Assembly: GCA_903929885.1 (NCBI GenBank)
Contig: CAIYWI010000131.1
Span: 1 to 39,681 of the forward strand
DNA from: an uncultured Phycisphaerales bacterium
Lineage (GTDB): Bacteria; Planctomycetota; Phycisphaerae; Phycisphaerales; UBA1924
DNA length: 39,681 nucleotides
Direction of reading: 5' to 3'
The notes under the pieces are model-generated. The model made no database searches, was not told where the DNA came from, and was given only the letters and a program-made list of their open reading frames with translations. Every line of letters starts with the position of its first letter. The stretch's first letter is position 1. Position numbers and translations under genes: made by a program. Below are positions 32,663 to 39,681 of this stretch, piece after piece.

Positions 32663-34762
32663 TCAAAGCCCGAGAAGTTGGCGGATGTCGTTGTAGGTGA
32701 CGGTCAGGAAGACGCAGCCGATGAGGACCAGGCCCGCCAGCGTCGCCACCGATTGCACGACCATGGGCACGGGGCGTCCCGAGAGTTGCTCGTAGAGGAT
32801 GAACAGGAACTGTCCGCCGTCGACGATGGGAAGCGGGAGAAAGTTCACCACCGCGAGGTTGACGCTGATGAGCGCGAGGAAGAAGAGCAGCCAGATCAGG
32901 CCCTTGCCGGCCACCAGCGTGCCCAGGTGCGCGATGCCCACCGGGCCCTTGAGATGCTCCACCTTGACCGTTCCCTGGAAGAGTCGCAGGAACGTCACGT
33001 AGGTCGAGAGCATGACCCGCCTGGTTTCCGCGAATCCCATGCTCAGGGCTGTCGACGGCGACGAGGCCTTGAGCAGCGACTGCTCGGGCTCGAAGAGGCC
33101 CGGGCTCACCGGGCTTTGCCACCCCAAGGCGTGAATCGCCTTGATGTCGGAGGGCGAGATCGTCCACGAGAGCGTCTCTTCGAGGCCGTCGGATCCGGGC
33201 AGGCCGCCCATGGGGCGGCGGAGACGCACGGAGACCGTCGCCGCGGAAGACGATGCAGGATCGGTCGCCTCTCGCAGCGCGGTGCGGATGTCGGCGAAGC
33301 AGGCGACCGCACGGTCGTTGATCGAGACGATACGGGCGCCTGGCGTGCGAAAGACGCCTGCGGCCGCGGGAACGAAACGCTCCTCGGAGCCCGGCCGCTT
33401 GAGAGACGGGAGGGGCGTCGACACCAAGGCCGACTCGCGCGACGTGTCGCCGACGCCGAATCCGATCTGGCCCTTCGAGTTGACCTGCACCGCGGGCAGT
33501 GCGACAGGGACCAGTTCGCCCGAGGCCTCGCGGCGGAGCACCGTGATGGCCACGGCGCGGCCCTTGTGGGCCTGAATCTCCGCCATGCCCTCGGCGATCG
33601 ACGGAAACTCCACCGCGCCCAGGCGTGCGAACACGTCGCCGGCTCGCAAGCCCTGCAACTCCGCTCGCTCGGTCGTCTGGCCCACCGTCATCACCGGCAT
33701 GAGGCCCAGCAGATGCTCGATGGGCGTCACGGCGCGGTTGGCCCGGACCAGATGATCGACCTGCAGTTGCGCTCGGGGTTGCAGCACGTGGTTCACGGTG
33801 GTTGCTCCATCCGTGAACGTCGCCTGCACGACCCGTCCTCCCGAGGCGCGGACGTGGGTGAACAGTTCGGTGCCGTCGGCGACCTCGTGGCCGTCCACGG
33901 ATGTCAGCCGCATCCCGGGTTCGAGGCCATCGAGCCCCAGCGACTTGAAGGCGGTGCGCATCGAGGCTCGCTGCTCGTCGTCGCCGGCATCGACCACGGT
34001 CGCGCTGCGGGCCGGCTCGACGCCGATCTCGAGCATGCCCGATTCGCGGCCGGTCTCGGGAGTGACCACGAACTGGATGGGTTCGCCGACGCCTCGCCGG
34101 ACGACGGTCAGTTGGATGGCCGAGCCGCGTTCGGCCATGGCGGTCGCGAGCACCAGGTCGCTGAAGGAGTTGGGGGCGTGCCCGTTGATGGCCGTGATCG
34201 AGTCGCCGGGAAGCAGCCCCGGACTGGTGACGCCGACCTCGTGACCGTTGATCGGGATGGCCCGTGCCGCGGGCGATCCGGGATCCACGTCGCCGATGCG
34301 AGCGGGTTCGACCTTCATGCCGACCATGAACACCAGCACGAACAACGCGGCGGCGGTGACGATGTTCATCGCCACGCCCGCAGAAATCACGATCAGACGT
34401 TTCCAGGGCTTGCAGGCCTGGAAGCTGTCGGGCGCGTCGCTGACCGCCTCTGGGTTGCCGTCCTCCTGCCCGAGCATCTTCACGTAGCCGCCGAAGGGCA
34501 GCACGTTGAGGCGGTACTCGGTGGGGCTGACGCCCGCGGCCGCGCCGCGGCTTCGCAGTCGCTCGACCTCCGCCTCGCTCGAGCCGCCCCGAAGGCCGAT
34601 GCCCTTGCGGAACGACAGCAAGGCGGGGCCGAAACCGACCGCGAAGGCCAGAACGCGGATGCCTGCCCACCGCGCCGCGAGGAAGTGCCCCAACTCGTGC
34701 ACGAAGATGATCGCGCCGAAGCCCAGCAGCACCAGAAGAAAGTCGAGCGTGGTTCCAAGCAT
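32663..34762 (-). CDS. rseP: RseP-type site-2 zinc metalloprotease, enlarged
   Basis: 699 residues against about 450 in E. coli. This is a membrane-embedded protease that cuts transmembrane substrates such as anti-sigma factors. Zinc ligands: His22, Glu23 and His26 in IFVHELGHFLAARWAG in the first membrane helix, and Asp648 in NFLPLPIVDGGQ near the end. FGGYVKMLGQEDG follows the first helix, as in the family. Between the second and third helices lie about four PDZ-like segments (GDSITAINGH; GMRLTSVDGHEV; AGDVFARLGAVEF; GARIVSINDRAV), two more than usual. ATG 34762 begins the first membrane helix; the open frame upstream to 34888 does not look coding. dxr, bamA or cdsA, frequent neighbours elsewhere, are absent. 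It diverges from the hpnE-like gene. Confidence 0.93.
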   Translation of the reverse strand: MLGTTLDFLLVLLGFGAIIFVHELGHFLAARWAGIRVLAFAVGFGPALLSFRKGIGLRGGSSEAEVERLRSRGAAAGVSPTEYRLNVLPFGGYVKMLGQEDGNPEAVSDAPDSFQACKPWKRLIVISAGVAMNIVTAAALFVLVFMVGMKVEPARIGDVDPGSPAARAIPINGHEVGVTSPGLLPGDSITAINGHAPNSFSDLVLATAMAERGSAIQLTVVRRGVGEPIQFVVTPETGRESGMLEIGVEPARSATVVDAGDDEQRASMRTAFKSLGLDGLEPGMRLTSVDGHEVADGTELFTHVRASGGRVVQATFTDGATTVNHVLQPRAQLQVDHLVRANRAVTPIEHLLGLMPVMTVGQTTERAELQGLRAGDVFARLGAVEFPSIAEGMAEIQAHKGRAVAITVLRREASGELVPVALPAVQVNSKGQIGFGVGDTSRESALVSTPLPSLKRPGSEERFVPAAAGVFRTPGARIVSINDRAVACFADIRTALREATDPASSSAATVSVRLRRPMGGLPGSDGLEETLSWTISPSDIKAIHALGWQSPVSPGLFEPEQSLLKASSPSTALSMGFAETRRVMLSTYVTFLRLFQGTVKVEHLKGPVGIAHLGTLVAGKGLIWLLFFLALISVNLAVVNFLPLPIVDGGQFLFILYEQLSGRPVPMVVQSVATLAGLVLIGCVFLTVTYNDIRQLLGL

Positions 34763-34775
34763 GGTGTGGAGCGGG

Positions 34776-34781
34776 ATGGTA
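34776..34781 (-). promoter_or_regulatory. -10-like hexamer TACCAT before rseP
   Basis: Minus-strand TACCAT ends 13 bases before ATG 34762, with no Shine-Dalgarno between. The leader would be about six bases long. No clear -35 is visible. Confidence 0.4.
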
Positions 34782-34899
34782 TCGGCATCGGCCCGCCGCG
34801 CCGCGAGCGCCGGATCCGGGCTTGGTCCCCGGCCTGTGGCGGCGGGGTCGAGTTCGCTCCCGCGTCCGGGGGACGTGCGACCTCCCACTTGGCAGGTGC

Positions 34900-34905
34900 T
34901 ACGCT
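34900..34905 (+). promoter_or_regulatory. -10-like hexamer TACGCT before the hpnE-like gene
   Basis: TACGCT lies 30 bases before ATG 34936, giving a leader of about 24 bases that includes GGAGG. It forms the other half of a divergent intergenic region shared with rseP. The -35 region (GCGACC) is poor. Confidence 0.4.
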
Positions 34906-34935
34906 GGCCCGATTGAGGGTGTTCGCCGGAGGTGC

Positions 34936-36261
34936 ATGCGAGACATGGGTTCGCCGGACGTCATCGTGGTCGGCGGGGGCGTGGCGGGCATCGCCGCGGC
35001 GGTGTCGCTCGCGCTGGCGGGGGCATCGGTGCACCTCGTGGAAGCGAGGCGGCGACTCGGCGGGCGAGCCACGTCGTTCGTCGATGCGCCGACGGGCGAG
35101 GTTCTCGACAACTGCCAGCATGTCGCGCTCGGATGCTGCACGCGCTACCGGCGGTTGCTGGACCTGCTGGGGGCGACCGACGCCCTGCGATGGCATGCGA
35201 CCCAGTACTGGGTCGAAGCCGCCGACGGTGATCGGGAGCGGGTGAGCCGGATCCGGCCCGGTGTGTTGCCCGCGCCGCTGCACTTTGCGGGTTCGTTCGC
35301 GGCCGCGGGCTTTTTGACGCTCGAAGAGAAGCTCGCCATCGCCGCGGGCATTCGGGAGTTGGCGGCGACATCCCGCGGGCAGTGGGAGGATCGCACCTTC
35401 GCGGCGTGGCTCGATGCCGCCGCACAGCCCGAGGGGGCCAGGCGCAAGTTTTGGGAGCCGGTGATCGTCAGCGCGTGCAACGCGTGGCCGGACCGGGTCT
35501 CCGCCTCGCCGGCCATCAAGGTCTTTCAGGAGGGGCTGTTGGCCTCTCGCGACGCGGCGATGATGGGCGTGCCGCGCGTGCCTCTGGTGCGGCTCTACGA
35601 GGAGGTGCCGGCGTTGCTGGGCGCCACGGGCGGCCGCGTGCTGCTCGGTCACGCGGCGACGAGCATCCAGCCGCGACTGGTGACCATGGCCGACGGTTCG
35701 ACGGTGCGTGCGGGCCGGGTGATCTGCGCGTTGCCGCTGGAGAAGGCGGTGGTGGCGGTGCGCGACGAGCGGGGCGAGGTCGACCGAGGGCTGACGCTGC
35801 TCGCGTCGAGGCAGACTTTTTCGCCCATCGTCGGCGTGCACCTCGACTTCGACCGGCCGGTGATGGAGATTCCCCACGCGGTGCTGGTGGGGGCGGCGAC
35901 GCAATGGGTCTTCGGGCACGAGGGCGACGGGCGGCGACTGCACGCGGTGGTCTCGGGTGCCGCGGGGTGGGTCGAGTGGTCGCAGGAGCAAATCGTGGAG
36001 CAGGTGGTGGCCGATTTGGCGGCGAGATTCCCGCGGTCCATGCGGGGGGCGACCTGCACAAGGGCCCGGGTGGTGAAGGAGCGACGAGCGACGTTCGAGG
36101 CGACCCCTTCGTTCGAGCGGGCACGCCGGGTGGCGGCGAGGTGGGAGCAAGCGGTGTCGCTGGCTGGCGACTACACCGACACGGACTGGCCCGCGACCAT
36201 GGAAGGGGCGACGATTTCGGGGTTCGAGGCGGCGCGGCGGTTGGGAGGGCGGATTCGATGA
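34936..36261 (+). CDS. hpnE: HpnE-like FAD-dependent hydroxysqualene dehydroxylase
   Basis: 441 residues. The N-terminal dinucleotide-binding motif is VIVVGGGVAGIAAAVSLALA with Glu36 (HLVEARRRLGGRATSF), as in phytoene-desaturase-type amine oxidoreductases. The following block, LDNCQHVALGCCTRYRRLL, matches the 'GQHV.LGCY' pattern of the squalene-associated subfamily (HpnE). A typical middle (KFWEPVIVSACN, then FQEGLL) and the closing FAD motif (LAGDYTDTDWPATMEGAT, then SG) are present. HpnE reduces hydroxysqualene to squalene, for hopanoids or C30 carotenoids; planctomycetes use this route. HpnC and HpnD are not in the window. ATG 36 bases past the -10 is chosen with GGAGG at 34928-34932; the spacing to ATG 34936 is short (3), so ATG 34945 is possible. 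A related carotenoid desaturase cannot be excluded. Confidence 0.8.
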   Translation: MRDMGSPDVIVVGGGVAGIAAAVSLALAGASVHLVEARRRLGGRATSFVDAPTGEVLDNCQHVALGCCTRYRRLLDLLGATDALRWHATQYWVEAADGDRERVSRIRPGVLPAPLHFAGSFAAAGFLTLEEKLAIAAGIRELAATSRGQWEDRTFAAWLDAAAQPEGARRKFWEPVIVSACNAWPDRVSASPAIKVFQEGLLASRDAAMMGVPRVPLVRLYEEVPALLGATGGRVLLGHAATSIQPRLVTMADGSTVRAGRVICALPLEKAVVAVRDERGEVDRGLTLLASRQTFSPIVGVHLDFDRPVMEIPHAVLVGAATQWVFGHEGDGRRLHAVVSGAAGWVEWSQEQIVEQVVADLAARFPRSMRGATCTRARVVKERRATFEATPSFERARRVAARWEQAVSLAGDYTDTDWPATMEGATISGFEAARRLGGRIR

Positions 36262-36352
36262 ACGCCCCGAATGTTCGGCACCCTTGAGGAAGCGGATCGC
36301 CTGTCGGTTGGGTGGGGCGATGCGTGGCGGTGCAGAAGTGACGAGCGGCGGG

Positions 36353-36381
36353 TTGCAACCGCCGTTTGGAGCCCGTACGAT
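36353..36381 (+). promoter_or_regulatory. Promoter before the small membrane-protein gene
   Basis: TTGCAA (36353-36358), a 17-base spacer and TACGAT (36376-36381) form a good sigma-70-like promoter. Transcription would start near 36388, after the ATG at 36366, so the longer reading of the next gene is unlikely. Confidence 0.6.
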
Positions 36382-36482
36382 TCCCGCCCGTTCGAAGCAT
36401 CGAACCCGAGGCGGGCCGCGGTCCGGTCCGGTGTCGGCTTTCGGCGATGGCGCTCGATGCGTGGCGGGGCTCGGAGTTCTGC

Positions 36483-36875
36483 GTGTCGACGATTTGGAAG
36501 TCTCTCAAGCCGTGGCAGATCGGGCTCTTCGCGGTCTCGGGGGTCGCGTTGATCGTGTCGATCGTGTCCACGCTTCGCAGCAGCGACGACTTGGGGCTGG
36601 CGACCAAGCTCGAGATGGTGGACATCCTGACGGGCGACCGGTTCGTGGTGAAGATTCCCGGGTCGGGCTCGATGGGGATTCCGGGCAAGAATCCGCAGAC
36701 AGGGGAGGCGACGCTCGTGCCGTATTACCAGGACGAGACGGGCGCGTTCAAGGTCAACGATCGGTATGCGATGCCGCTGGTCAAGCGGCTCAAGGGCAGT
36801 GCGTTCGCCTTCGATCAGTCGACGTTCACGATCACCTTCTCGGAGAAGGACGTGGAGACGATCGTGGGCGAGTGA
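36483..36875 (+). CDS. Small single-pass membrane protein, unknown function
   Basis: 130 residues from GTG 36483 (CGGAG about seven bases upstream). An in-frame ATG at 36447 is the alternative; ATG 36366 lies before the predicted transcription start. A short basic N-terminus (STIWKSLKPW) precedes one membrane helix, QIGLFAVSGVALIVSIVSTL (about 12-31), so the soluble C-terminal domain of about 95 residues faces the periplasm or paryphoplasm. That domain (EMVDILTGDRFVVKIPGSG ... TFTITFSEKDVETIVGE) has no motif I recognise. Similar small anchored proteins next to prepilin-like genes seem common in this lineage, but that is recollection and not proof. It is followed 57 bases later by the prepilin-like gene, with which it probably forms an operon. 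Confidence 0.7.
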   Translation: MSTIWKSLKPWQIGLFAVSGVALIVSIVSTLRSSDDLGLATKLEMVDILTGDRFVVKIPGSGSMGIPGKNPQTGEATLVPYYQDETGAFKVNDRYAMPLVKRLKGSAFAFDQSTFTITFSEKDVETIVGE

Positions 36876-36932
36876 GGCGGAGCGGGCGGGTGGCGGATCG
36901 GTTCGGGGGGCGGTTTCATCAGGGCGGTGTTC

Positions 36933-38033
36933 ATGAAGAGCAGGGCAATCCCCATGACGAACGACTCAGGCCGGCGCGAGAGCCGTCGCGGCTTCACGCT
37001 TATCGAACTGCTGGTGGTCATCGCGATCATCGCGCTGCTCATCTCGGTGTTGCTGCCCTCGCTCGGGCAGGCCCGGCAGATGGCTCGTCAGTTGGTCTGC
37101 TCCACCAAGCAGCGATCGATTGCGCAGGCGCAGGCCGCGTACGCCGCGGGCAACAAGGACCACATCGCCGGGCCCAACACCTCCGGCGCGTGGGGCCAGT
37201 GGAAGGACCAGCGTGGCGGGGGCGATCCGTACGTCTTCGACACCTCGCCGACGACGCCCACGTCGACGCACGACTGGTTCAGCCCCATCCTCGGTGATTC
37301 GCTGGGCCTTTCGAACAACCGTGCACGTCGCTCGTGGGACATCTTCGCGAAGCACGGGTGTCCATCGGTGCGAGACAACATGCTCCCGTGGTCGGGCAGC
37401 GACGGCGCCGACACGGCGCAGTTCTCCTCGATCACGAGTTCGCTCGGGTGGATTCGCACGAGCTACCTCTCGCCCGCATCGTTCCACTATTCGCGTCAGG
37501 GCGCGCCGGCCTCGATCTCGAAGTACCGGCCTCCGGAGGCCGACCCCGCTTCCGCAGCCGCGGACTTGCGGTATCTCAACGCCAACCCGGCGACGCTCCC
37601 GGCCAACTACACGCCGCGTCTCGACAAGGTGGGCATTCAGTTGTCGAACAAGATCATCGTGGCGGACGGCTCCCGATTCCTCGTCACGGCCGGCGCGTAC
37701 TTCTACGACTTCGACTTCTCGCCCGCGCCCAACGTCTTTGGCAACTTCTGCGCTTCGGGCCCGATCTTCAACGCCAGCAACGAGTACGGCCGCAGCCTGA
37801 GCAACGGCAACAACGTCAACGTCAAGGCGAGCTTCCGCCACGCGAGGCAAACCATCAACGCGGGCTTCTTCGACGGCCACGTCGCCACCGTCACCAGCGC
37901 GAGCGCGTGGGAGGATGCCGAGATGTGGTATCCCTCCAACAGCGACTGGAACGGCAACTCGGCCACCGTCGAGTCGGCCGCCAAGTATCAGTACCTGCTG
38001 AGCCGCCCCGTCGGCTCTCGCGGCCTGCCCTGA
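36933..38033 (+). CDS. Prepilin-like protein with N-terminal methylation motif (DUF1559/H-X9-DG type)
   Basis: 366 residues from ATG 36933; GTG 36927 and ATG 36954 are alternatives. The leader is [19 protein letters not shown]: cleavage after Gly, then Phe, with Glu at +5, is the type IV pilin/pseudopilin signal for a prepilin peptidase. After the hydrophobic helix comes [20 protein letters not shown], usual in planctomycete pseudopilin-like proteins. The large soluble domain ends with [20 protein letters not shown], the 'H-x(n)-DGHV' block shared by this abundant planctomycete family. These proteins are secreted or membrane-tethered; their exact role is unknown, with surface appendage or secretion-system parts suggested. 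Genomes of this group often carry dozens of such genes, and the window has one. Confidence 0.88.
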   Translation: MKSRAIPMTNDSGRRESRRGFTLIELLVVIAIIALLISVLLPSLGQARQMARQLVCSTKQRSIAQAQAAYAAGNKDHIAGPNTSGAWGQWKDQRGGGDPYVFDTSPTTPTSTHDWFSPILGDSLGLSNNRARRSWDIFAKHGCPSVRDNMLPWSGSDGADTAQFSSITSSLGWIRTSYLSPASFHYSRQGAPASISKYRPPEADPASAAADLRYLNANPATLPANYTPRLDKVGIQLSNKIIVADGSRFLVTAGAYFYDFDFSPAPNVFGNFCASGPIFNASNEYGRSLSNGNNVNVKASFRHARQTINAGFFDGHVATVTSASAWEDAEMWYPSNSDWNGNSATVESAAKYQYLLSRPVGSRGLP

Positions 38034-38072
38034 GCGGGTTCGGCTCGCCGCGCGAGGCCCGACGCCACTCCC

Positions 38073-38078
38073 TACGCT
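38073..38078 (+). promoter_or_regulatory. -10-like hexamer TACGCT at the oxidoreductase start
   Basis: TACGCT ends six bases before ATG 38085, the same geometry as TAGAAT before the mutase gene. No Shine-Dalgarno precedes the ATG and no clear -35 is visible. Confidence 0.45.
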
Positions 38079-38084
38079 GCCGGC

Positions 38085-39239
38085 ATGAGCCAGACGCGAC
38101 TTCTTCGCATGGGCATGATCGGCGGCGGCCAGGGCGCGTTCATCGGCGCGGTCCACCGCACGGCCGCGTGCCTCGACCATGGTGTCGTCTTCGCCGCCGG
38201 GTGCCTCTCGTCGACGCCCGAGCGGGCGATGGAGTCGGGGCGGCTGCTGGGGCTGCCCGCCTCGCGGACGTATCCCACGTGGCAGGCCATGCTCGAGGGC
38301 GAGTCGAAGCTCCCCGCGGGTGAACGCATCGACTTCGTGTCGATCGTCACGCCCAACCACGTGCATCACGCCCCCGCGCTGGCCTTCACCAACGCCGGGT
38401 TCCATGTCGTGTGCGACAAGCCGCTGGTCCACACGTCGGCGCAAGCCGAGGAACTTCGCCGGGCGGTGGCCGCCAAGGGCACCGTCTTCGCCGTCACGTA
38501 CAATTACAGCGGCTACCCGATGGTCAAGCACGCCCGCCACCTCGTGCACACGAGCACGCTGGGCGAGGTTCGCAAAGTCGTCGTCGAGTACAACCAGGGG
38601 TGGCTGGCCTCGCGGCTCGAGGCCTCGGGGCAGAAGCAGGCCGATTGGCGCACCGATCCGGCCCGCAGCGGCATGGGTGGTGCCATCGGCGACATCGGCA
38701 GCCACGCCGAGCAGCTCGCCTCGTACATCACGGGCCTCGAACTGGCCGAGATCTGCGCCGACCTGACGACGTTCGTGCCCGGCCGCCAGCTCGATGACGA
38801 CGCCGCCGTGCTGCTGCGATTCCGCGGCGGCGCGAAGGGCGTGCTCATGGCCTCGCAGGTCGAGATCGGCCGCGAGAACGACCTGCGCATCCGCGTCCAC
38901 GGCTCCAAGGGCACCCTCGCGTGGCGCCAGGAAGAGCCCAACCACCTCGTCGTGATTCCCGAGGGCGGGCCCGAGCAGGTGCTGCGGCGTGGCAACGCGG
39001 GCCTGTGCGATGCCGCCAAGGCCGGCACGAGACTCCCCCCCGGCCACCCCGAGGCCTTCCTCGAGGCCTTCGCCAACGTCTACAACAACGCCTGCCACGC
39101 GATGCGAGCCGGTGTCGGCGGCATCGAGGCGGCAACTCGCTTCGACTTCCCCGGCGTGATCGACGGCGCACGGGGCGTCCGCTTCATCGAGCGGGTGGTC
39201 GAGAGCGCCCGCAGCGACCGCAAGTGGACCGCCGTCTGA
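38085..39239 (+). CDS. Gfo/Idh/MocA-family oxidoreductase
   Basis: 384 residues. The N-terminal Rossmann motif is [17 protein letters not shown]. The [19 protein letters not shown] strand and the catalytic-region CDKPLVHT (variant of the usual EKP, with Lys) follow. The C-terminal domain carries [20 protein letters not shown], the block with the catalytic-type Asp and His. These enzymes oxidise or reduce sugars, inositols or related polyols with NAD(P). The substrate cannot be read from the sequence. The long '[17 protein letters not shown]' region near the end is shared with sugar dehydrogenase members found in planctomycetes. It appears monocistronic, with a TACGCT element immediately before the ATG. 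Confidence 0.93.
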   Translation: MSQTRLLRMGMIGGGQGAFIGAVHRTAACLDHGVVFAAGCLSSTPERAMESGRLLGLPASRTYPTWQAMLEGESKLPAGERIDFVSIVTPNHVHHAPALAFTNAGFHVVCDKPLVHTSAQAEELRRAVAAKGTVFAVTYNYSGYPMVKHARHLVHTSTLGEVRKVVVEYNQGWLASRLEASGQKQADWRTDPARSGMGGAIGDIGSHAEQLASYITGLELAEICADLTTFVPGRQLDDDAAVLLRFRGGAKGVLMASQVEIGRENDLRIRVHGSKGTLAWRQEEPNHLVVIPEGGPEQVLRRGNAGLCDAAKAGTRLPPGHPEAFLEAFANVYNNACHAMRAGVGGIEAATRFDFPGVIDGARGVRFIERVVESARSDRKWTAV

Positions 39240-39562
39240 TACGGATCGTCGCACGGTTTCGGGCGCGTACGGCGCACGTGTTCCGTGCCTCCAACGCGAT
39301 CGCCGCGACATCGATGCGGCTCGCACCACCCGAGCGAATCGGCCCCCATGCCGTGGGCTTGCCCGCCAAGCCGGGCCACGCACCACGGCACGCCACGGGA
39401 CGCCCGCCGAGCGGGCTGACAGGCAAGAGCCGACCCCGCGTCCCTTTTCTCGCCCGCTTTGGGGCGAACCAGCCGGTAGCCCAGGGCGCTGCCCGGCTTT
39501 GCGGGCGAGCCCTGGGTGCACGGGCGCCAGCACGCGTGCCGCCCCCGGGGTGCGATTCCACG
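39240..39562 (+). other. Non-coding stretch with a GC-rich inverted repeat
   Basis: About 320 bases without a convincing gene on either strand; the open frames are long only because of GC content. The one structure seen is the inverted repeat at 39480-39516. No promoter or terminator of quality was found after the oxidoreductase. Confidence 0.5.
39480..39516. repeat. GC-rich inverted repeat, REP-like
   Basis: CCCAGGGC (39480-39487) and GCCCTGGG (39509-39516) are perfect complements. An inner CCCG/CGGG pair (39492-39495, 39502-39505) would extend the hairpin. No T-run follows. It may be a dispersed palindromic unit or the terminator-like border of the nearby transposase piece. Confidence 0.5.
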
Positions 39563-39681
39563 GTCCAGCCGCTGGCGTCCAAGATCTCCGTCACCAAGGT
39601 CTGTCGCTGGTTGGGGCTTCCGCGATCCACCGCGTACTACCAGCCCCGTCCCCCGGCCGAGCGCCATCGAAGGTCAAGGCC
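39563..39681 (+). mobile_element. IS3-family transposase OrfB, N-terminal fragment at window edge
   Basis: The last 39 codons read ISVTKVCRWLGLPRSTAYYQ followed by PRPPAERHRRSR. This is the N-terminal segment of IS3-family OrfB transposases, whose consensus resembles 'sv...C..LG.sRs.yY'. The catalytic DDE domain would lie beyond the window. The frame stays open upstream without transposase-like sequence, and no OrfA is visible in the preceding 320 bases. The start codon is therefore uncertain (GTG 39536 is possible), and the element may be 5'-truncated or the real start internal. Confidence 0.6.

Overview
The window looks like a high-GC chromosome segment from a planctomycete, most likely class Phycisphaerae (inference). 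Pointers are a PEP-CTERM protein, a very large secreted protein ending in the short Cys-terminated 'GC-type' dockerin-like module, a prepilin-like protein with an [19 protein letters not shown] leader, and an hpnE-type squalene-pathway enzyme. Codon use is strongly GC-biased: the codons TTA, CTA and TCA are almost absent.

Layout. (1) 1-13.6 kb, plus strand: the end of a PEP-CTERM surface protein, then a 4153-residue mosaic secreted protein. It carries eight CARDB-type repeats, PKD-like, Ig-like and kelch-like domains, a cysteine-rich island of different base composition, and a terminal dockerin-like module. (2) 13.75-15.5 kb: a stand-alone copy of the C-terminal domain of B12-dependent ribonucleotide reductase, then a convergent gene for an exported protein of unknown function. 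(3) 15.6-26.9 kb, plus strand: rplK-rplA-rplJ-rplL, a strong terminator, a separate promoter, then rpoB-rpoC and another strong terminator. nusG and secE are not upstream of rplK. (4) 27-39.2 kb: housekeeping genes on both strands. These are a Bfd-like ferredoxin, a CPA1 antiporter, L-aspartate oxidase (nadB), an acyl-CoA mutase large subunit, an enlarged RseP-type protease, an HpnE-like oxidoreductase, a small membrane protein with a prepilin-like protein, and a Gfo/Idh/MocA oxidoreductase. (5) At the right edge, a 5' piece of an IS3-family transposase lies after about 320 bases of non-coding DNA.

How the parts relate. The ribosomal/RNA-polymerase block is the only clear multi-gene unit. It uses Shine-Dalgarno sites and has structured RNA between genes, notably four hairpins in the rplJ-rplL gap. 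Many other genes look monocistronic. Six of them have a TAnnnT -10-like hexamer 6-13 bases before the start codon and no Shine-Dalgarno, which suggests leaderless or very short-leader mRNAs.

Most notable points: RpoC has lost three of the four cysteines of its second zinc site; the acyl-CoA mutase has the Phe/Gln active-site pair of isobutyryl-CoA mutase; RseP has about four PDZ-like segments; the giant secreted protein contains a low-GC cysteine-rich insert beside a (GGC)9 tract. I saw no CRISPR array, prophage, defence island or tRNA gene.
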